Below the pieces are notes generated by a model that was not told the origin of the DNA, did no database searches, and saw nothing but the letters and a program-made list of their open reading frames with translations. Below, one piece after another: positions 18,337-27,650 of a stretch of DNA of 64,000 nt. The first letter of the stretch is position 1; every line of letters starts with the position of its first letter. The position numbers and the translations under genes are program-made. Source of the DNA: Micromonospora cathayae (GTDB taxonomy: Bacteria > Actinomycetota > Actinomycetes > Mycobacteriales > Micromonosporaceae); the NCBI RefSeq assembly GCF_028993575.1, contig NZ_CP118615.1, positions 6,911,001 through 6,975,000 on the forward strand. The letters run 5' to 3'.

Positions 18337-18971
18337 GCGATTCCTATGTATTTGTGCGTTTGTAGACTTAGACGCCATTGCGGATGCTTCATACAGTAGC
18401 GGACCGCCGCTTCGGTGTTTGCCACTCGGGCCGGCCCGTCCATTGGTTGAAGCATGAAGTGCTCGAACTCCAGGTCTTCGAACATTTCGGGTTCGGCCCC
18501 GACCTGCGGGAAGACTAGTTTCAAGTCGTGTCCGCGGGTCAACACCACCGGTGCACCAGCTTTCGGGCTGACGCAGATCCAGTCGAGACCGGCCGGGGCC
18601 GGCTGCGTCCCGTTGGTCTCGACCGCGACCTCGAAACCGGCGTCATGAAGGGCATGCACGGCATCGTCGTCGAGTTGCAGTAGCGGCTCGCCCCCGGTGC
18701 AGACGACATAGGGCTTGCTCCGCTCGTGTGGCTCACCTGCCCAGGCCCGGGTCACCGCAGAGGCCAAGTCCGCCGCAGTGTGGAAACGCCCGCCACCAGG
18801 ACCGTCGGTGCCGACGAAGTCGGTGTCGCAGAACTGGCAGATGGCCCGATGTCGATCCTTCTCCCGGCCGGTCCACAGGTTGCAACTGGTGAACCGGCAG
18901 AACACGGCCGGCCGGCCAGCATGCGAGCCTTCACCCTGCAGGGTGTAGAAGATCTCCTTGACGCGGTACAT
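18333..18971 (-). CDS. queE: 7-carboxy-7-deazaguanine synthase QueE (radical SAM)
   Basis: A 212-residue radical SAM enzyme. The cluster cysteines are Cys30, Cys45 and Cys48, a Cx14Cx2C arrangement known from some QueE enzymes rather than the standard Cx3Cx2C. GGEPLLQ supplies the SAM contact, and [10 protein letters not shown] near the N-terminus is typical. It converts CPH4 to 7-carboxy-7-deazaguanine. I chose ATG at 18971 (AGGTGA 6 nt before); GTG at 18974 is also possible. It follows queC by 6 nt and overlaps queD by 4. Confidence 0.93.
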   Translation of the reverse strand: MYRVKEIFYTLQGEGSHAGRPAVFCRFTSCNLWTGREKDRHRAICQFCDTDFVGTDGPGGGRFHTAADLASAVTRAWAGEPHERSKPYVVCTGGEPLLQLDDDAVHALHDAGFEVAVETNGTQPAPAGLDWICVSPKAGAPVVLTRGHDLKLVFPQVGAEPEMFEDLEFEHFMLQPMDGPARVANTEAAVRYCMKHPQWRLSLQTHKYIGIA

Positions 18972-18977
18972 CACTGA

Positions 18978-19682
18978 TCACCTGGCGGCAGGTGCCAGAG
19001 CCGGGTCAGTGAGACCAAGCCCCGCGAACCCGCGGCCCCGCAGCAGGCATGAGTCGCACGTCCCACACGCCCGGCCGTCAACCGGGTCGTAGCAACTGTG
19101 CGTCAGGGAGTAGTCGACGCCTAACTCCAGCCCGCGGCGGATGGTCTCCGCCTTGGTCAACTCGATGAGCGGAGTGTGGATCCGCAGGCGCTGGCGACCT
19201 TCCACGCCGGCCTTCGTCGCCAGGTTCGCCATGGTTTCGTAAGCCGCGATGAACTCGGGACGGCAGTCCGGGTAGCCGCTGTAATCGAGCGCGTTCACCC
19301 CGATGAACACGTCGCAAGCAGCAAGTGTCTCCGCCCAGGCCAGGGCGAAGGACAGGAAGATTGTGTTACGTGCGGGCACGTAGGTAACTGGGATGTCCTG
19401 GCTCACGTCATCAACGCTGCCGTAGTGCGGCACCTCGATCCCGTCGTCTGTCAGCGCGGAGCCCCCGAAGGCGCGCAGGTCGATGTCGGCAATGACGTGG
19501 TTACGGACCCCGAGCTGCTTCGCGACCGCACTCGCGGCGTCCAGCTCGACCGTATGACGCTGTCCGTACCGGAAACTCAACGCGTAGGCCTCATATCCCT
19601 CATGCAAGGCCATCGCGAGCACCGTAGCGGAGTCAAGGCCGCCACTGAGCAGGACCACCGCCTTCTGCTTCGTCTCAGACAT
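18978..19682 (-). CDS. queC: 7-cyano-7-deazaguanine (preQ0) synthase QueC
   Basis: A 234-residue PP-loop ATPase with SGGLDS at residues 13-18 and a C-terminal zinc knuckle (SCYD...ACGTCDSC). It makes preQ0 from 7-carboxy-7-deazaguanine, ammonia and ATP, the last free-base step. ATG at 19682 is favoured; a GTG seven codons earlier (19703) has no ribosome site. It is first in the modification operon, downstream of a ~210-bp spacer that holds a histidine-kinase fragment and must contain the promoter if this operon is transcribed separately. Confidence 0.94.
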   Translation of the reverse strand: MSETKQKAVVLLSGGLDSATVLAMALHEGYEAYALSFRYGQRHTVELDAASAVAKQLGVRNHVIADIDLRAFGGSALTDDGIEVPHYGSVDDVSQDIPVTYVPARNTIFLSFALAWAETLAACDVFIGVNALDYSGYPDCRPEFIAAYETMANLATKAGVEGRQRLRIHTPLIELTKAETIRRGLELGVDYSLTHSCYDPVDGRACGTCDSCLLRGRGFAGLGLTDPALAPAAR

Positions 19683-19769
19683 ACGCTTCGTCTGCCTTCC
19701 CACTGCGGAAACTACGCCACCAAGCTCGACAGCCTAGTCGCAGTATCTTGTCCGACGGCGCACCGGCCC

Positions 19770-19900
19770 GAGCTGGACATCGATCGCGAGATCATCACCG
19801 CCCACCACGGCGGCACCCTGACCATCGAACGCCTCCCACCGGTGCCGCCACGCGCATCCGCCTGCCGCTCAGCGAGGGCCGGCGTGACCGGCCTAAGGGC
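19770..19900 (+). pseudogene. Fragment of a histidine kinase ATPase domain
   Basis: On the plus strand the sequence reads LDIDREIITAHHGGTLTIE and, after a frame change, GAATRIRLPLSEG. Together these match the C-terminal end of sensor kinase HATPase domains (LAIxREIxxAHGGTLxIE...GTRxRLxLP). No other part of a kinase is nearby. It sits exactly in the gap between the two dpd operons, so it looks like a scar of an earlier rearrangement. The match rests on pattern recognition only. Confidence 0.6.
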
Positions 19901-22019
19901 GCCTACTGTCCGAACGCAGCGCTTCCTCAATCGCCTGGACGAACCCCGTGATGCCCCGGCCTCTCGGAAGGACCTGCCGGGAACGTGGTCGTGCATCGTC
20001 AATCGCGCCGGTAGCCGCGTGTGTGGCATGCCAGGTGTCCACCACCAGGTAGTCGGCCCGGGTGGCGAACGAGCGCAGCGTCGCTGTGGCCACGTGGTCG
20101 GCGTTGCCCACCACGTCGGCGGGAGTTGCGAGCCTGTTGAGGCGTTCCTTGAGGCGTTCCGCGGCTAGTGGCAGCAGCGAGTAGACGCCGACCAGTTTGC
20201 CGTCGAGGCGCGACCATACGTCGTCCTCGGCGGGCGCGTCAGCTGGCCTGGCCTTGACCGACAGGCCGAGCTCGGTCGCCAGCAGGGCAATCTCGGTGTC
20301 CTGCCGGCTGCTCAGCCGGTGCCGAAACTCTTGACTCCTGATGACTACCTGAGTTGCCACGGTACGGCGGATACCGTCGTCCGGAGCCGGAGCCTCCTGC
20401 AACATGTCGACCAGGGCGATTCCCCAATCGGCTGCGGAAGGCGCAGCGATCTTGTGCCATAGGGCGCCGGCGCCCTCCACCCACTCCCGATAGTCCTTGG
20501 CCGTCGGGCCGGTACCGACCAGCCTCTCCAGCAGGTCCAGGTAGGCGTCCCGGACTGGGCCACTGAGGTTGTCCTGTTCGCTCAGGACGGTCAGTACGGC
20601 GTCGGCAATCGTGCCGGCCACGGTTCCGACCGTCGTCGTGGCCGCCCGGCACAGCAGGTCGAGCGCGAGCCTCGTCTGGTCCTGGTTCACGCCGGTACAT
20701 CCCTCGAAGAGGGCAACACTGAACGCGTCCGCTTCGTTTGCCGACAGCCGGCCGGCGTCCGGCCAGTCGCCGAACGACGACCGAAGGGTCTTCTCCGCCT
20801 CCGGCCAGCGCTCAGCCCGGGCGAGCCGCCGGGCCCAGTCCAGCCAGCCGTCGACGGTATTGCCGGCCAGGCTCTCCAGTTCCTCCAAATCCCGGTTGAG
20901 ACGGCGGTGCCGTTTCACCTTCCCCGAGGCGAGGAACGCGTGGGCGTGCGCCAGAACCTGCCTGGCACGTGCGCTGTCCTCGCTGTTCAGCACCGATTCG
21001 ACGGCCGCGTCCACGGCCTCGGCACTGGGCGAGCGGAGAAAAGCCGCCACTGCGGCCGGGTATCGGCCCTGCTGGTACAGGTGCGCCACCGACTCATCGG
21101 AAATGTGGATCGGGGCCTCGCGGGTGGGCAGCAGGCTCTGCAGCCAGACCCGCTCGGTCTCATCGGCTGCGGCGGCCAGAACTCGCTCGACCCTGCCGTG
21201 GTCGGCCTGGGCAACGCCGGACACCAGGACGGCCGCACGACCATGTGGGGTGCTCGGCACATCGACGGATCCGAGCAACGCCGCAAACCGGGACTCGGCA
21301 TTTCCCGGCCCGGTCTTGCCCCGATCACCGAACTCGGTGTGCCAGACCATGTCAAGGAGGATCTCGTTGACGGCGCGTGGTCGTCGTGCCTGCAAAACTT
21401 CCGGCAGATTGGCCAACTCGGCCAACTCTCGCCAGCGTTCCAGCTTCCCCAGTTTCTCGATCTCAAGGAACCGCAGATTCTCCCGGCTCAGCCGCCCAGT
21501 ACCGCGAAGCGCGGTCAGTAGGTTCTCGGCTTGTGTCCCGTCCCGCCGTAACAGCGCAAGGCGGAAGTCTCGCAGGAGATCCACGAACGAGTGCAGAAGC
21601 GGCCGGGTGTGAATCTCTCCCCGGTCCATCCGTACCGAGACGAGCGTTTCGATCCGCTGGAGCATCTGGCCGGGTTCGACGCCGAGTCGTCGGATCAGCG
21701 ACAACCGCTCAAGACCGGCGTCCCGTAGCGCGGCGTCGACTGGGCACCCGCCAGGGTCCGGTTCCACCGATTCGAGGGTCGCTACCGCCGGGCCGAGGAA
21801 TGCCTCTAGCACCTCACGTCCCTGTCGCTGCCCCTCATTGCCCGCGGACACCAGATAGAAGCCCTGAGGCTTGCGGACAAGCGGAAGGATCAGCCAGTGA
21901 CCGACGCCGGGGGTCCAGCGGGTGAGCTGTTTGTCCAGCAGGATGTCGACCCGCTCGGCGAGCTCCCGAAATCGGCTGAGGTCTCCGGCCGCCGCCCGCA
22001 GGGCCGTCGCGTTGCTCAT
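19893..22019 (-). CDS. dpdD: DpdD-like protein (restriction arm)
   Basis: A 708-residue soluble protein with no motif I recognise. The first 150 residues contain a compact hydrophobic stretch (VGHWLILPLVRKPQGFYLVSAG). The rest is alpha-helical, rich in Leu/Ala/Arg, like a helical-repeat scaffold. I assign it by position: it is next to dpdK at the end of the restriction operon, as DpdD is in the Salmonella cluster, and its length is plausible. dpdD is one of the genes needed for the restriction phenotype there. The ATG at 22019 overlaps the dpdK stop (ATGA); the upstream extension to 22103 lies inside dpdK. Confidence 0.68.
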   Translation of the reverse strand: MSNATALRAAAGDLSRFRELAERVDILLDKQLTRWTPGVGHWLILPLVRKPQGFYLVSAGNEGQRQGREVLEAFLGPAVATLESVEPDPGGCPVDAALRDAGLERLSLIRRLGVEPGQMLQRIETLVSVRMDRGEIHTRPLLHSFVDLLRDFRLALLRRDGTQAENLLTALRGTGRLSRENLRFLEIEKLGKLERWRELAELANLPEVLQARRPRAVNEILLDMVWHTEFGDRGKTGPGNAESRFAALLGSVDVPSTPHGRAAVLVSGVAQADHGRVERVLAAAADETERVWLQSLLPTREAPIHISDESVAHLYQQGRYPAAVAAFLRSPSAEAVDAAVESVLNSEDSARARQVLAHAHAFLASGKVKRHRRLNRDLEELESLAGNTVDGWLDWARRLARAERWPEAEKTLRSSFGDWPDAGRLSANEADAFSVALFEGCTGVNQDQTRLALDLLCRAATTTVGTVAGTIADAVLTVLSEQDNLSGPVRDAYLDLLERLVGTGPTAKDYREWVEGAGALWHKIAAPSAADWGIALVDMLQEAPAPDDGIRRTVATQVVIRSQEFRHRLSSRQDTEIALLATELGLSVKARPADAPAEDDVWSRLDGKLVGVYSLLPLAAERLKERLNRLATPADVVGNADHVATATLRSFATRADYLVVDTWHATHAATGAIDDARPRSRQVLPRGRGITGFVQAIEEALRSDSRRP

Positions 22020-22549
22020 CGCGGCGCGTCTCCGAACCGGTCCCACATCTCCATCCGGGCCTCGGTAACGTACGGTAGGTCGGCCCGCAACTCCACCTGG
22101 CACTCCCGAAGTTCAATGCCACCGTAGGTGAGATCCATGCCACCGGTCAGCACGAAGTCATCGCCGACCAGCGTCTTCGCCCCGGACTGCTCGATGTCGT
22201 CGACGACGAACCGCACTCGGTCACTAACGCGCAAATCTTGAGCGAGGAACTCCAACCGGTGCCGAAATGCCCGATTTCGCTGGTCGAAGCTCGTCACGAC
22301 CACGATCGACGCACCCCTATCGGCGAGAGCGCCAAGGACCTCGGCGAGCCGGATCGCGCGGCGCCCGAATCGCGACAACTCGGTGTACATCCCGGCACTG
22401 TTGTCCAGCATCTCCATGTCCGCCACCGACGGCGCCACCAGCCAAAGATGTGTGCTGGGCACTACCAACTCGGCGGCAAGGACGGCACCTAGCAGCTTCT
22501 TCGTCTCGATTTCGTTCTGCGCCTGCGACCTGTGGATGACCCGACTCAC
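22016..22549 (-). CDS. dpdK: DpdK-like phospholipase-D-family protein lacking the catalytic His
   Basis: A 177-residue protein of the PLD/nuclease type. The C-terminal part keeps the HKD-motif frame: Lys125-x4-Asp130, then GGMDLTYGG, which corresponds to the GSxN-x-T part of PLD nucleases. The position of the nucleophilic histidine is Gly123, so HxK reads GAK. Earlier residues (LWLVAPSVADMEMLDN) fit the first PLD strand. Only one motif is present, so an active enzyme would have to dimerise. DpdK is the presumed nuclease of the restriction arm; without His it may be inactive or use another residue. GTG start overlaps the dpdJ stop. Confidence 0.72.
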   Translation of the reverse strand: MSRVIHRSQAQNEIETKKLLGAVLAAELVVPSTHLWLVAPSVADMEMLDNSAGMYTELSRFGRRAIRLAEVLGALADRGASIVVVTSFDQRNRAFRHRLEFLAQDLRVSDRVRFVVDDIEQSGAKTLVGDDFVLTGGMDLTYGGIELRECQVELRADLPYVTEARMEMWDRFGDAPR

Positions 22550-25500
22550 TGCGCCTCCCTCAGCAGAAGGCGTGCGCTAACCTCGTCCGGCCCTGCAGTG
22601 ACCCCCACCACGACGGGATGGCACAACAGGGTGCCGACCTCGACCGGTGTGGTCTGCAGATCCAGGAGTGCGGCACGCAACTCCCGACGATCGGTGACGA
22701 CGCAGCGGAGCACGATCTCGGCCTCGTCGAGTAGCGCCTGATGGATTTCCGCCCGCCGGTCGTCGTTCCACGGCGCGGCCTCTACCCGGACCGGCCCCAG
22801 GTGGGCAAGTCGCCGGATGTCGTCGAAGTCGACCCGCAACGACGGCGCATACGGGTTGTAGGTGATGTCCGCCTGAGCAGTGTCGGCCCACGGCCACAAC
22901 AGGTTCGCCACGGCCCTGGCCCGCCGGCGGCTGTCGACCTGCCCGTCCAGGCGCAGCACCGGGTCTATCGCAATTTCATGGGCGAGCAGGCCGCCCAGGG
23001 TACGGCCGTCCACCGCCAACCCCGACGCCTGATCCGCCCGGTCACGCAGGTCAACCCAGGACCGCACGGTCTCCAGTAGGTCAGGATGAGCACCCGGACC
23101 GGCCAGCCGGGTGCTCAGCACCGACCGGGCCGGGCCGCCGAGGCGCAACCCGATCCGGGAGACGACGCCGTCCACGGCGTGGCTGGCACCGGCCACCGCG
23201 CTGTGGCCCAGCCGCCACGCGCCGCGCAGCTCGTGGAGCGCGGCGTCAAGCTCGCCGGATCCGAAACGCAGCAACGTCACGAGTTCAGCGTCCATGGTCT
23301 CGGTCTCACTGGGCCGCAGCGCGTCCTCCAGAGCCCGCCCGAAGGAGTCCGGGTCGGTGGTCGCCGCGAGGTGGAAGGCTTCCACCTGTCCGGTGCCCCC
23401 GGGGGAGCGTTCTGATAGCCAGAAGACATCGTCCTCGGACGGATCCAGATCGACCATGAGCTCCTCGATGTCCAGGCCGGGGCACATCGCCCCAAGCGCG
23501 GCAAGCGTCAACTGGGCCGACGACAGGGTGTACCGATGCCGCCACCACGCGATCCACGCGGGCGACCGGTCCCTGGCGGTGACCTCGTTGATGGCTGCCT
23601 CGACGGCGGCCAGCAGTCCCAGGTCACGAAGCCAGCCCTCCCAGTCCTCCACCTCACCGTCGCCGGTGGATTCCCGCGAACCCACCCCCAGGTCGGCCCG
23701 AGCCATGTCGAGATGATCGCGCAGCCCTGGTCCAGTCAGCGGTCCCGCGCCGTACATCCCGGCCCGAGCCACGCCGAGCAGGACGCAGCCGGCGAGAGTA
23801 GTCCGATCCAGGTCGGACATGGTCTCCGGCAGGCTCGCCTCGGCCGTCAGCACCTGTCGCAGCCGCTGTGCCCGCTCCAGCCCGGTGATCGCCGGCAGGC
23901 GGTCCGGCATCCGGGTTCGGCCCTGCAGCGCGTCCGCGTGCACGTCAACACCGAGGGCCGCAGGTTCCCACAGCTCACCGCTCATCGCACCGAACTTCAG
24001 CCGGACCGGTTCGGGCCGGGGACGCCAGATCGTCCCGTGGGCAGTACGCGCGAACCGGACCGTTCGCACGCCGCCGCCGTGCGCGTGCAAGTGGGCCGTC
24101 ATACCGGCGATGAGCCGCTGGGTCCGGGCCGTCAGGTCTATCTGCTTGCCCTGCCCGAATGGGGTCACCTCGAACTCCCAGTCGGGCCGGACCGTCGATG
24201 CGTCCCGCACCTGCTCGTCATTCACACCCTCGAGCGTTGCCGCCACCGGGGAGTAGACGGGCACCCGTCGGTCGCCCGAGCCGATCACGTCGATCAGGGT
24301 TCCCCGGTAGGTCTGCCGCACGTCGACCCGCAGTTCCAGCTGGGTTGGATCGGCCTCCGGCAGCGGGATCCAGTGCCGCTTGTTGGCGGCCCAGATGCCA
24401 AAGTGCCGGGTAACGTTTCCGGGGCAGAACTCCCGCAGTGTACGCAATGCGGGGAGGTGCTCGACCATGATGACGTTGGACGCGCCGGGCAGTCGCAGCT
24501 CTACGTCCGGCACGATTAGGTCCTCGAAGAGATTCCCCGGCACGAACTGGCGCAACGGCGTCCGGCTCCGTATCCCGCGATCGTCATCTGCGGGCTCCTC
24601 ACCCCGCCACTGATCCTGCAACTGCCGGTGGATCGTGGGCACCACAGCGAGCAGGAGCGGTCGTGGCGCCTCCCAGAAAAGAGTGTCGACCAGCGAGTCG
24701 CCCCACTCGCCCTCTAGGCTCAGCGCATCGCGGACATGGCGGCGCAAGCGCTCCCGCTCCGGTCCCGGATGCATCAGCCCGCCGAGCAGCTCGGCCAGCA
24801 GCAGCTGACGTGCCCTCGCCGCCTTCTGCCGGTCGGCGTTCTGGTGCAGCAACTCGGCCGGGCCGCAGAGGTCGGCCCATACCGAGTCCCGGCCCCGATA
24901 GCGGAGTTCGATGCCGAGCCAGTCGAGAAGCGCGTAGACGGCCTGGATGCGAAGTACGTACAGGTTTTCCAACGGTAGGTTCCGGGGCGGAAGCTCTGGA
25001 TCGAAGAGCGCCTCGTAGCCGTCCCACGCGAACCGGTCCCGGCCCCAGTCGCTGAGCACCACAACGGTCCAGGGCCGAGTCGCCGGGTGTCGGCCCGCCC
25101 GCCCTTTCCGTTGCAGGAACTGGGCGGCGTCGTGCGGCGCCTTATGCTGGAGAACCGCACCGACCCGGTCGTCGTCGAAGCCTACCTCCAGGGTCGCGGT
25201 GGCCACCACGACCTGAGCGTTCGCCGCCACGCCGCGATCCTGGGAGCTCGTGCGGTCGATAATAAGCGGCTGGTCGTCCTCGATGCCGTGGCCGAGGTAC
25301 TCGGGCATCCACCACCATTGGCCGTCGGCATCCCGGTCCGCCGCCGCTTGCGCGGCCCCCGGCCGGAGCCGGCTCTGCTCGGCACTGCGCAAATGCGCCA
25401 GCGTCAGCGGCCGGCGTTGCAGGGCCACACCCGGCCACCGCAGGCCCTCGGCGTCGAGCAGGTCCCAGTAGAGCCGGTTGGTGCTGTCGAGCTTGTCGGT

Positions 25501-26949
25501 GAAAACAAATAGGCGGCTGCCGAAGGCCCGATTCGACGACGGGATCTCCGAGAAAAGGTCGTCGTCGTCAACCTTGTCGAGGCTCCGGGCGAGCACCATC
25601 GCGGTCTGGATGCTTGTGGATAGCGTCCCAGCGCCGGAATGCGGATCGCTGCGCAATGCGAGAAGGTACTCGGCACCATCCTCCACCAACTCCTCGGCCT
25701 GCGGAGTGACCTCTAAGGCATGACCGGGTGGCAGCCCGACCAGCCGCGCGAAGAATTCCGGTGCCTGGTGCAGCGTCGCGGAAAGCCCCACCCAGGTGAG
25801 CGGGCGGCCGCCCAGACGGTGTTTCAGGCGACGAAGCAGGATCGCGTTCTGCGCGCCGGTGGTGCCCTGATAGGTGTGCACCTCGTCAAGGAGGACTGCT
25901 GACAGAGTTGCCGGATGCACGCCGAACGCGGCCAGGCTGCCCGGTGCGGCGAGCTGGCGATTGAGCGACTCCGTCGTGCTGAGCATGAGATGTGCCGGCC
26001 GCTCCCGGGCGCTGTCGCGGGTCAGCCGCAATGTGCCGTCGTCGATCTCGGTGCCGCAGTTGGCACACGTCAGCCGCTCGCGCTGAGCTTTCAGGTCCGG
26101 ACCGGACCAGTAGAGGTCGCCGTCGGGGCAGTCGACGCATCGAAGGAAGGGGCAAAGGAAACCGTTGCGCCGGTCCGGCTGCCAGCCCTCGACCCAGCCG
26201 TTCGCGACATAGTGCGAGCTGGATGGGGTGAGACCGAACCACGTCGCGATGCTGATCGCCGGCCCGCCAGCAGCACGAATCCGACGAAGGTAGCGGACGA
26301 TCGTACGCAACTGATCCTTCAGGAGTTCGTTGCGCGGATACAGCGCTAGCGCCACGGTCTCCCCGTGGCGGGTGCCCGCCATCTGGTCCGTCAGCCAACT
26401 CAGCAACGGCAGGTAGAAAGCCAGGGTCTTTCCGCTACCCGTGCCCGCGGTGATCATGACCCCGGCGGACTGCCCGCCCCGAAGGGCACCCAGTACGGCG
26501 CTCGCGCTGCGCAACTGGAAGCCGGAGACCGTCTCCGGGGCAAGCAGGCTGGCGGTCTGCTGCGCGGAGCGGCCCAGTGCGGCACTGACCTGATCGAGCA
26601 GCAGACCTCGGTCGAGATTGCGCTCCGGCCGGCGACGCGGCCGGTGCAGGAAACGATGGTCCAGAACCAGCGGACGGCCCTCGGTGACCCGCCGGCTGGG
26701 AAATGACTGGCGCAGGGTGGCGAGCAGCCGGATGGTCTCCGCGCTACGGCTCCGGAATCCGGCGCCGTCGGGCGTCCGGACGACGAGCGCGGCTTCCGTC
26801 AACGCCGCTAGGTCGGCCCGACCGGCCCCGTGCTCGGCCAGCAGAGCGAGCAGTTCCGCCTCGGTCCACCAGGCGCCCACCGCACCCCAGGTGAGCAACT
26901 CCGCCTCGCGAAGTTCGATCGCGGTGAGCAGGTCGGCCAGACGGGTCAC
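22546..26949 (-). CDS. dpdJ: DpdJ-like giant DEAD/DEAH-box helicase
   Basis: A 1,467-residue superfamily 2 helicase. Walker A is AGTGSGKT at residues 168-175, then a four-cysteine insert (CPFLRCVDC...CANC), motif II DEVH (LLDEVHTYQG), motif III LSAT and motif VI QRKGRAGR around residue 625. About 800 C-terminal residues are without recognised motifs. The layout resembles DpdJ of the Dpd restriction arm and, more broadly, helicases such as DrmA/Lhr-type proteins. It probably translocates on or unwinds unmodified DNA. It overlaps dpdI and dpdK by 4 nt each. Confidence 0.8.
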   Translation of the reverse strand: MTRLADLLTAIELREAELLTWGAVGAWWTEAELLALLAEHGAGRADLAALTEAALVVRTPDGAGFRSRSAETIRLLATLRQSFPSRRVTEGRPLVLDHRFLHRPRRRPERNLDRGLLLDQVSAALGRSAQQTASLLAPETVSGFQLRSASAVLGALRGGQSAGVMITAGTGSGKTLAFYLPLLSWLTDQMAGTRHGETVALALYPRNELLKDQLRTIVRYLRRIRAAGGPAISIATWFGLTPSSSHYVANGWVEGWQPDRRNGFLCPFLRCVDCPDGDLYWSGPDLKAQRERLTCANCGTEIDDGTLRLTRDSARERPAHLMLSTTESLNRQLAAPGSLAAFGVHPATLSAVLLDEVHTYQGTTGAQNAILLRRLKHRLGGRPLTWVGLSATLHQAPEFFARLVGLPPGHALEVTPQAEELVEDGAEYLLALRSDPHSGAGTLSTSIQTAMVLARSLDKVDDDDLFSEIPSSNRAFGSRLFVFTDKLDSTNRLYWDLLDAEGLRWPGVALQRRPLTLAHLRSAEQSRLRPGAAQAAADRDADGQWWWMPEYLGHGIEDDQPLIIDRTSSQDRGVAANAQVVVATATLEVGFDDDRVGAVLQHKAPHDAAQFLQRKGRAGRHPATRPWTVVVLSDWGRDRFAWDGYEALFDPELPPRNLPLENLYVLRIQAVYALLDWLGIELRYRGRDSVWADLCGPAELLHQNADRQKAARARQLLLAELLGGLMHPGPERERLRRHVRDALSLEGEWGDSLVDTLFWEAPRPLLLAVVPTIHRQLQDQWRGEEPADDDRGIRSRTPLRQFVPGNLFEDLIVPDVELRLPGASNVIMVEHLPALRTLREFCPGNVTRHFGIWAANKRHWIPLPEADPTQLELRVDVRQTYRGTLIDVIGSGDRRVPVYSPVAATLEGVNDEQVRDASTVRPDWEFEVTPFGQGKQIDLTARTQRLIAGMTAHLHAHGGGVRTVRFARTAHGTIWRPRPEPVRLKFGAMSGELWEPAALGVDVHADALQGRTRMPDRLPAITGLERAQRLRQVLTAEASLPETMSDLDRTTLAGCVLLGVARAGMYGAGPLTGPGLRDHLDMARADLGVGSRESTGDGEVEDWEGWLRDLGLLAAVEAAINEVTARDRSPAWIAWWRHRYTLSSAQLTLAALGAMCPGLDIEELMVDLDPSEDDVFWLSERSPGGTGQVEAFHLAATTDPDSFGRALEDALRPSETETMDAELVTLLRFGSGELDAALHELRGAWRLGHSAVAGASHAVDGVVSRIGLRLGGPARSVLSTRLAGPGAHPDLLETVRSWVDLRDRADQASGLAVDGRTLGGLLAHEIAIDPVLRLDGQVDSRRRARAVANLLWPWADTAQADITYNPYAPSLRVDFDDIRRLAHLGPVRVEAAPWNDDRRAEIHQALLDEAEIVLRCVVTDRRELRAALLDLQTTPVEVGTLLCHPVVVGVTAGPDEVSARLLLREAQ

Positions 26950-27650
26950 GATTTCTGGTCCCCGCTGGTTCCGAACCGGACCCGCACGGAGCCGAGCAGG
27001 TTGTGCTCGGTGAGCCAGTCGCGGACACCGTCGAGCAGGTCGACGCTCGCCCCGCCAGGCCTCGTCGCGGCTATGACGAATGTACGTACACGCGCCGGCA
27101 GTTGCTTCTCGATCTGTTCGAATAGAACCGTGGCATGTTTGAGCGCCTGCACGTCGGCTTTCTTGGGTGGGCGTCTGAGCGCTGTCTCGAGGGGCCGCAC
27201 GACGTTGTCGAGTTGGGCTACCTGGGCTTTAAGGCCAGTGTCGGCACCGCCGAGCATCTTAATCGCTCTCGCGAACTCCGGCATCTCACCGATCACTTCC
27301 TTGACGTGAGCGGACCACAGTGCCACGATGCCGACACGAATCTGCCGGTCGAGGAACTCTTTGAGGTCCCGCTCGAAACGTTGGACCGTCCGCTCGCTCG
27401 GATCGTTGGCCGTGTGTTGAAGCTTACGCAGATCGACATCAATCGAGGTTGGCACGGTGACGCCGGTCCACCAGTAGCCCTTGCCCAGTTCGGCGGCTTC
27501 CGCGAGGCCCGGCAGCTCGGCCAGGAGCCGATCCAGTGCCTCCTGAAGTTTGCCCAGCGTCTCGACACGTTTCCTGGTGCCGGCAACGTCGCTGGCTTTC
27601 CCCACCGCTGCCTCGGCGGTGGTGATCCAAGTGGGTAGCACTTCGGTCAT
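26946..27650 (-). CDS. dpdI: DpdI-like protein
   Basis: A 234-residue soluble, mostly alpha-helical protein with heptad-like leucine spacing (LGKLQEALDRLLAELPGLAEAAELG) that suggests a coiled coil, and no catalytic motif. Named by position between dpdH and dpdJ with 4-nt overlaps on both sides. In Salmonella, dpdI is among genes required for restriction of unmodified DNA. It could be an adaptor between the P-loop protein and the helicase; this is only a suggestion. Confidence 0.65.
   Translation of the reverse strand: MTEVLPTWITTAEAAVGKASDVAGTRKRVETLGKLQEALDRLLAELPGLAEAAELGKGYWWTGVTVPTSIDVDLRKLQHTANDPSERTVQRFERDLKEFLDRQIRVGIVALWSAHVKEVIGEMPEFARAIKMLGGADTGLKAQVAQLDNVVRPLETALRRPPKKADVQALKHATVLFEQIEKQLPARVRTFVIAATRPGGASVDLLDGVRDWLTEHNLLGSVRVRFGTSGDQKS

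Noticed and set aside
12708..19682. Reading the cluster as the tRNA queuosine pathway
   Set aside because: The TGT-like enzyme is next to DGQHR proteins and a helicase operon, and no QueA, QueF or QueG is present; DNA modification fits better.
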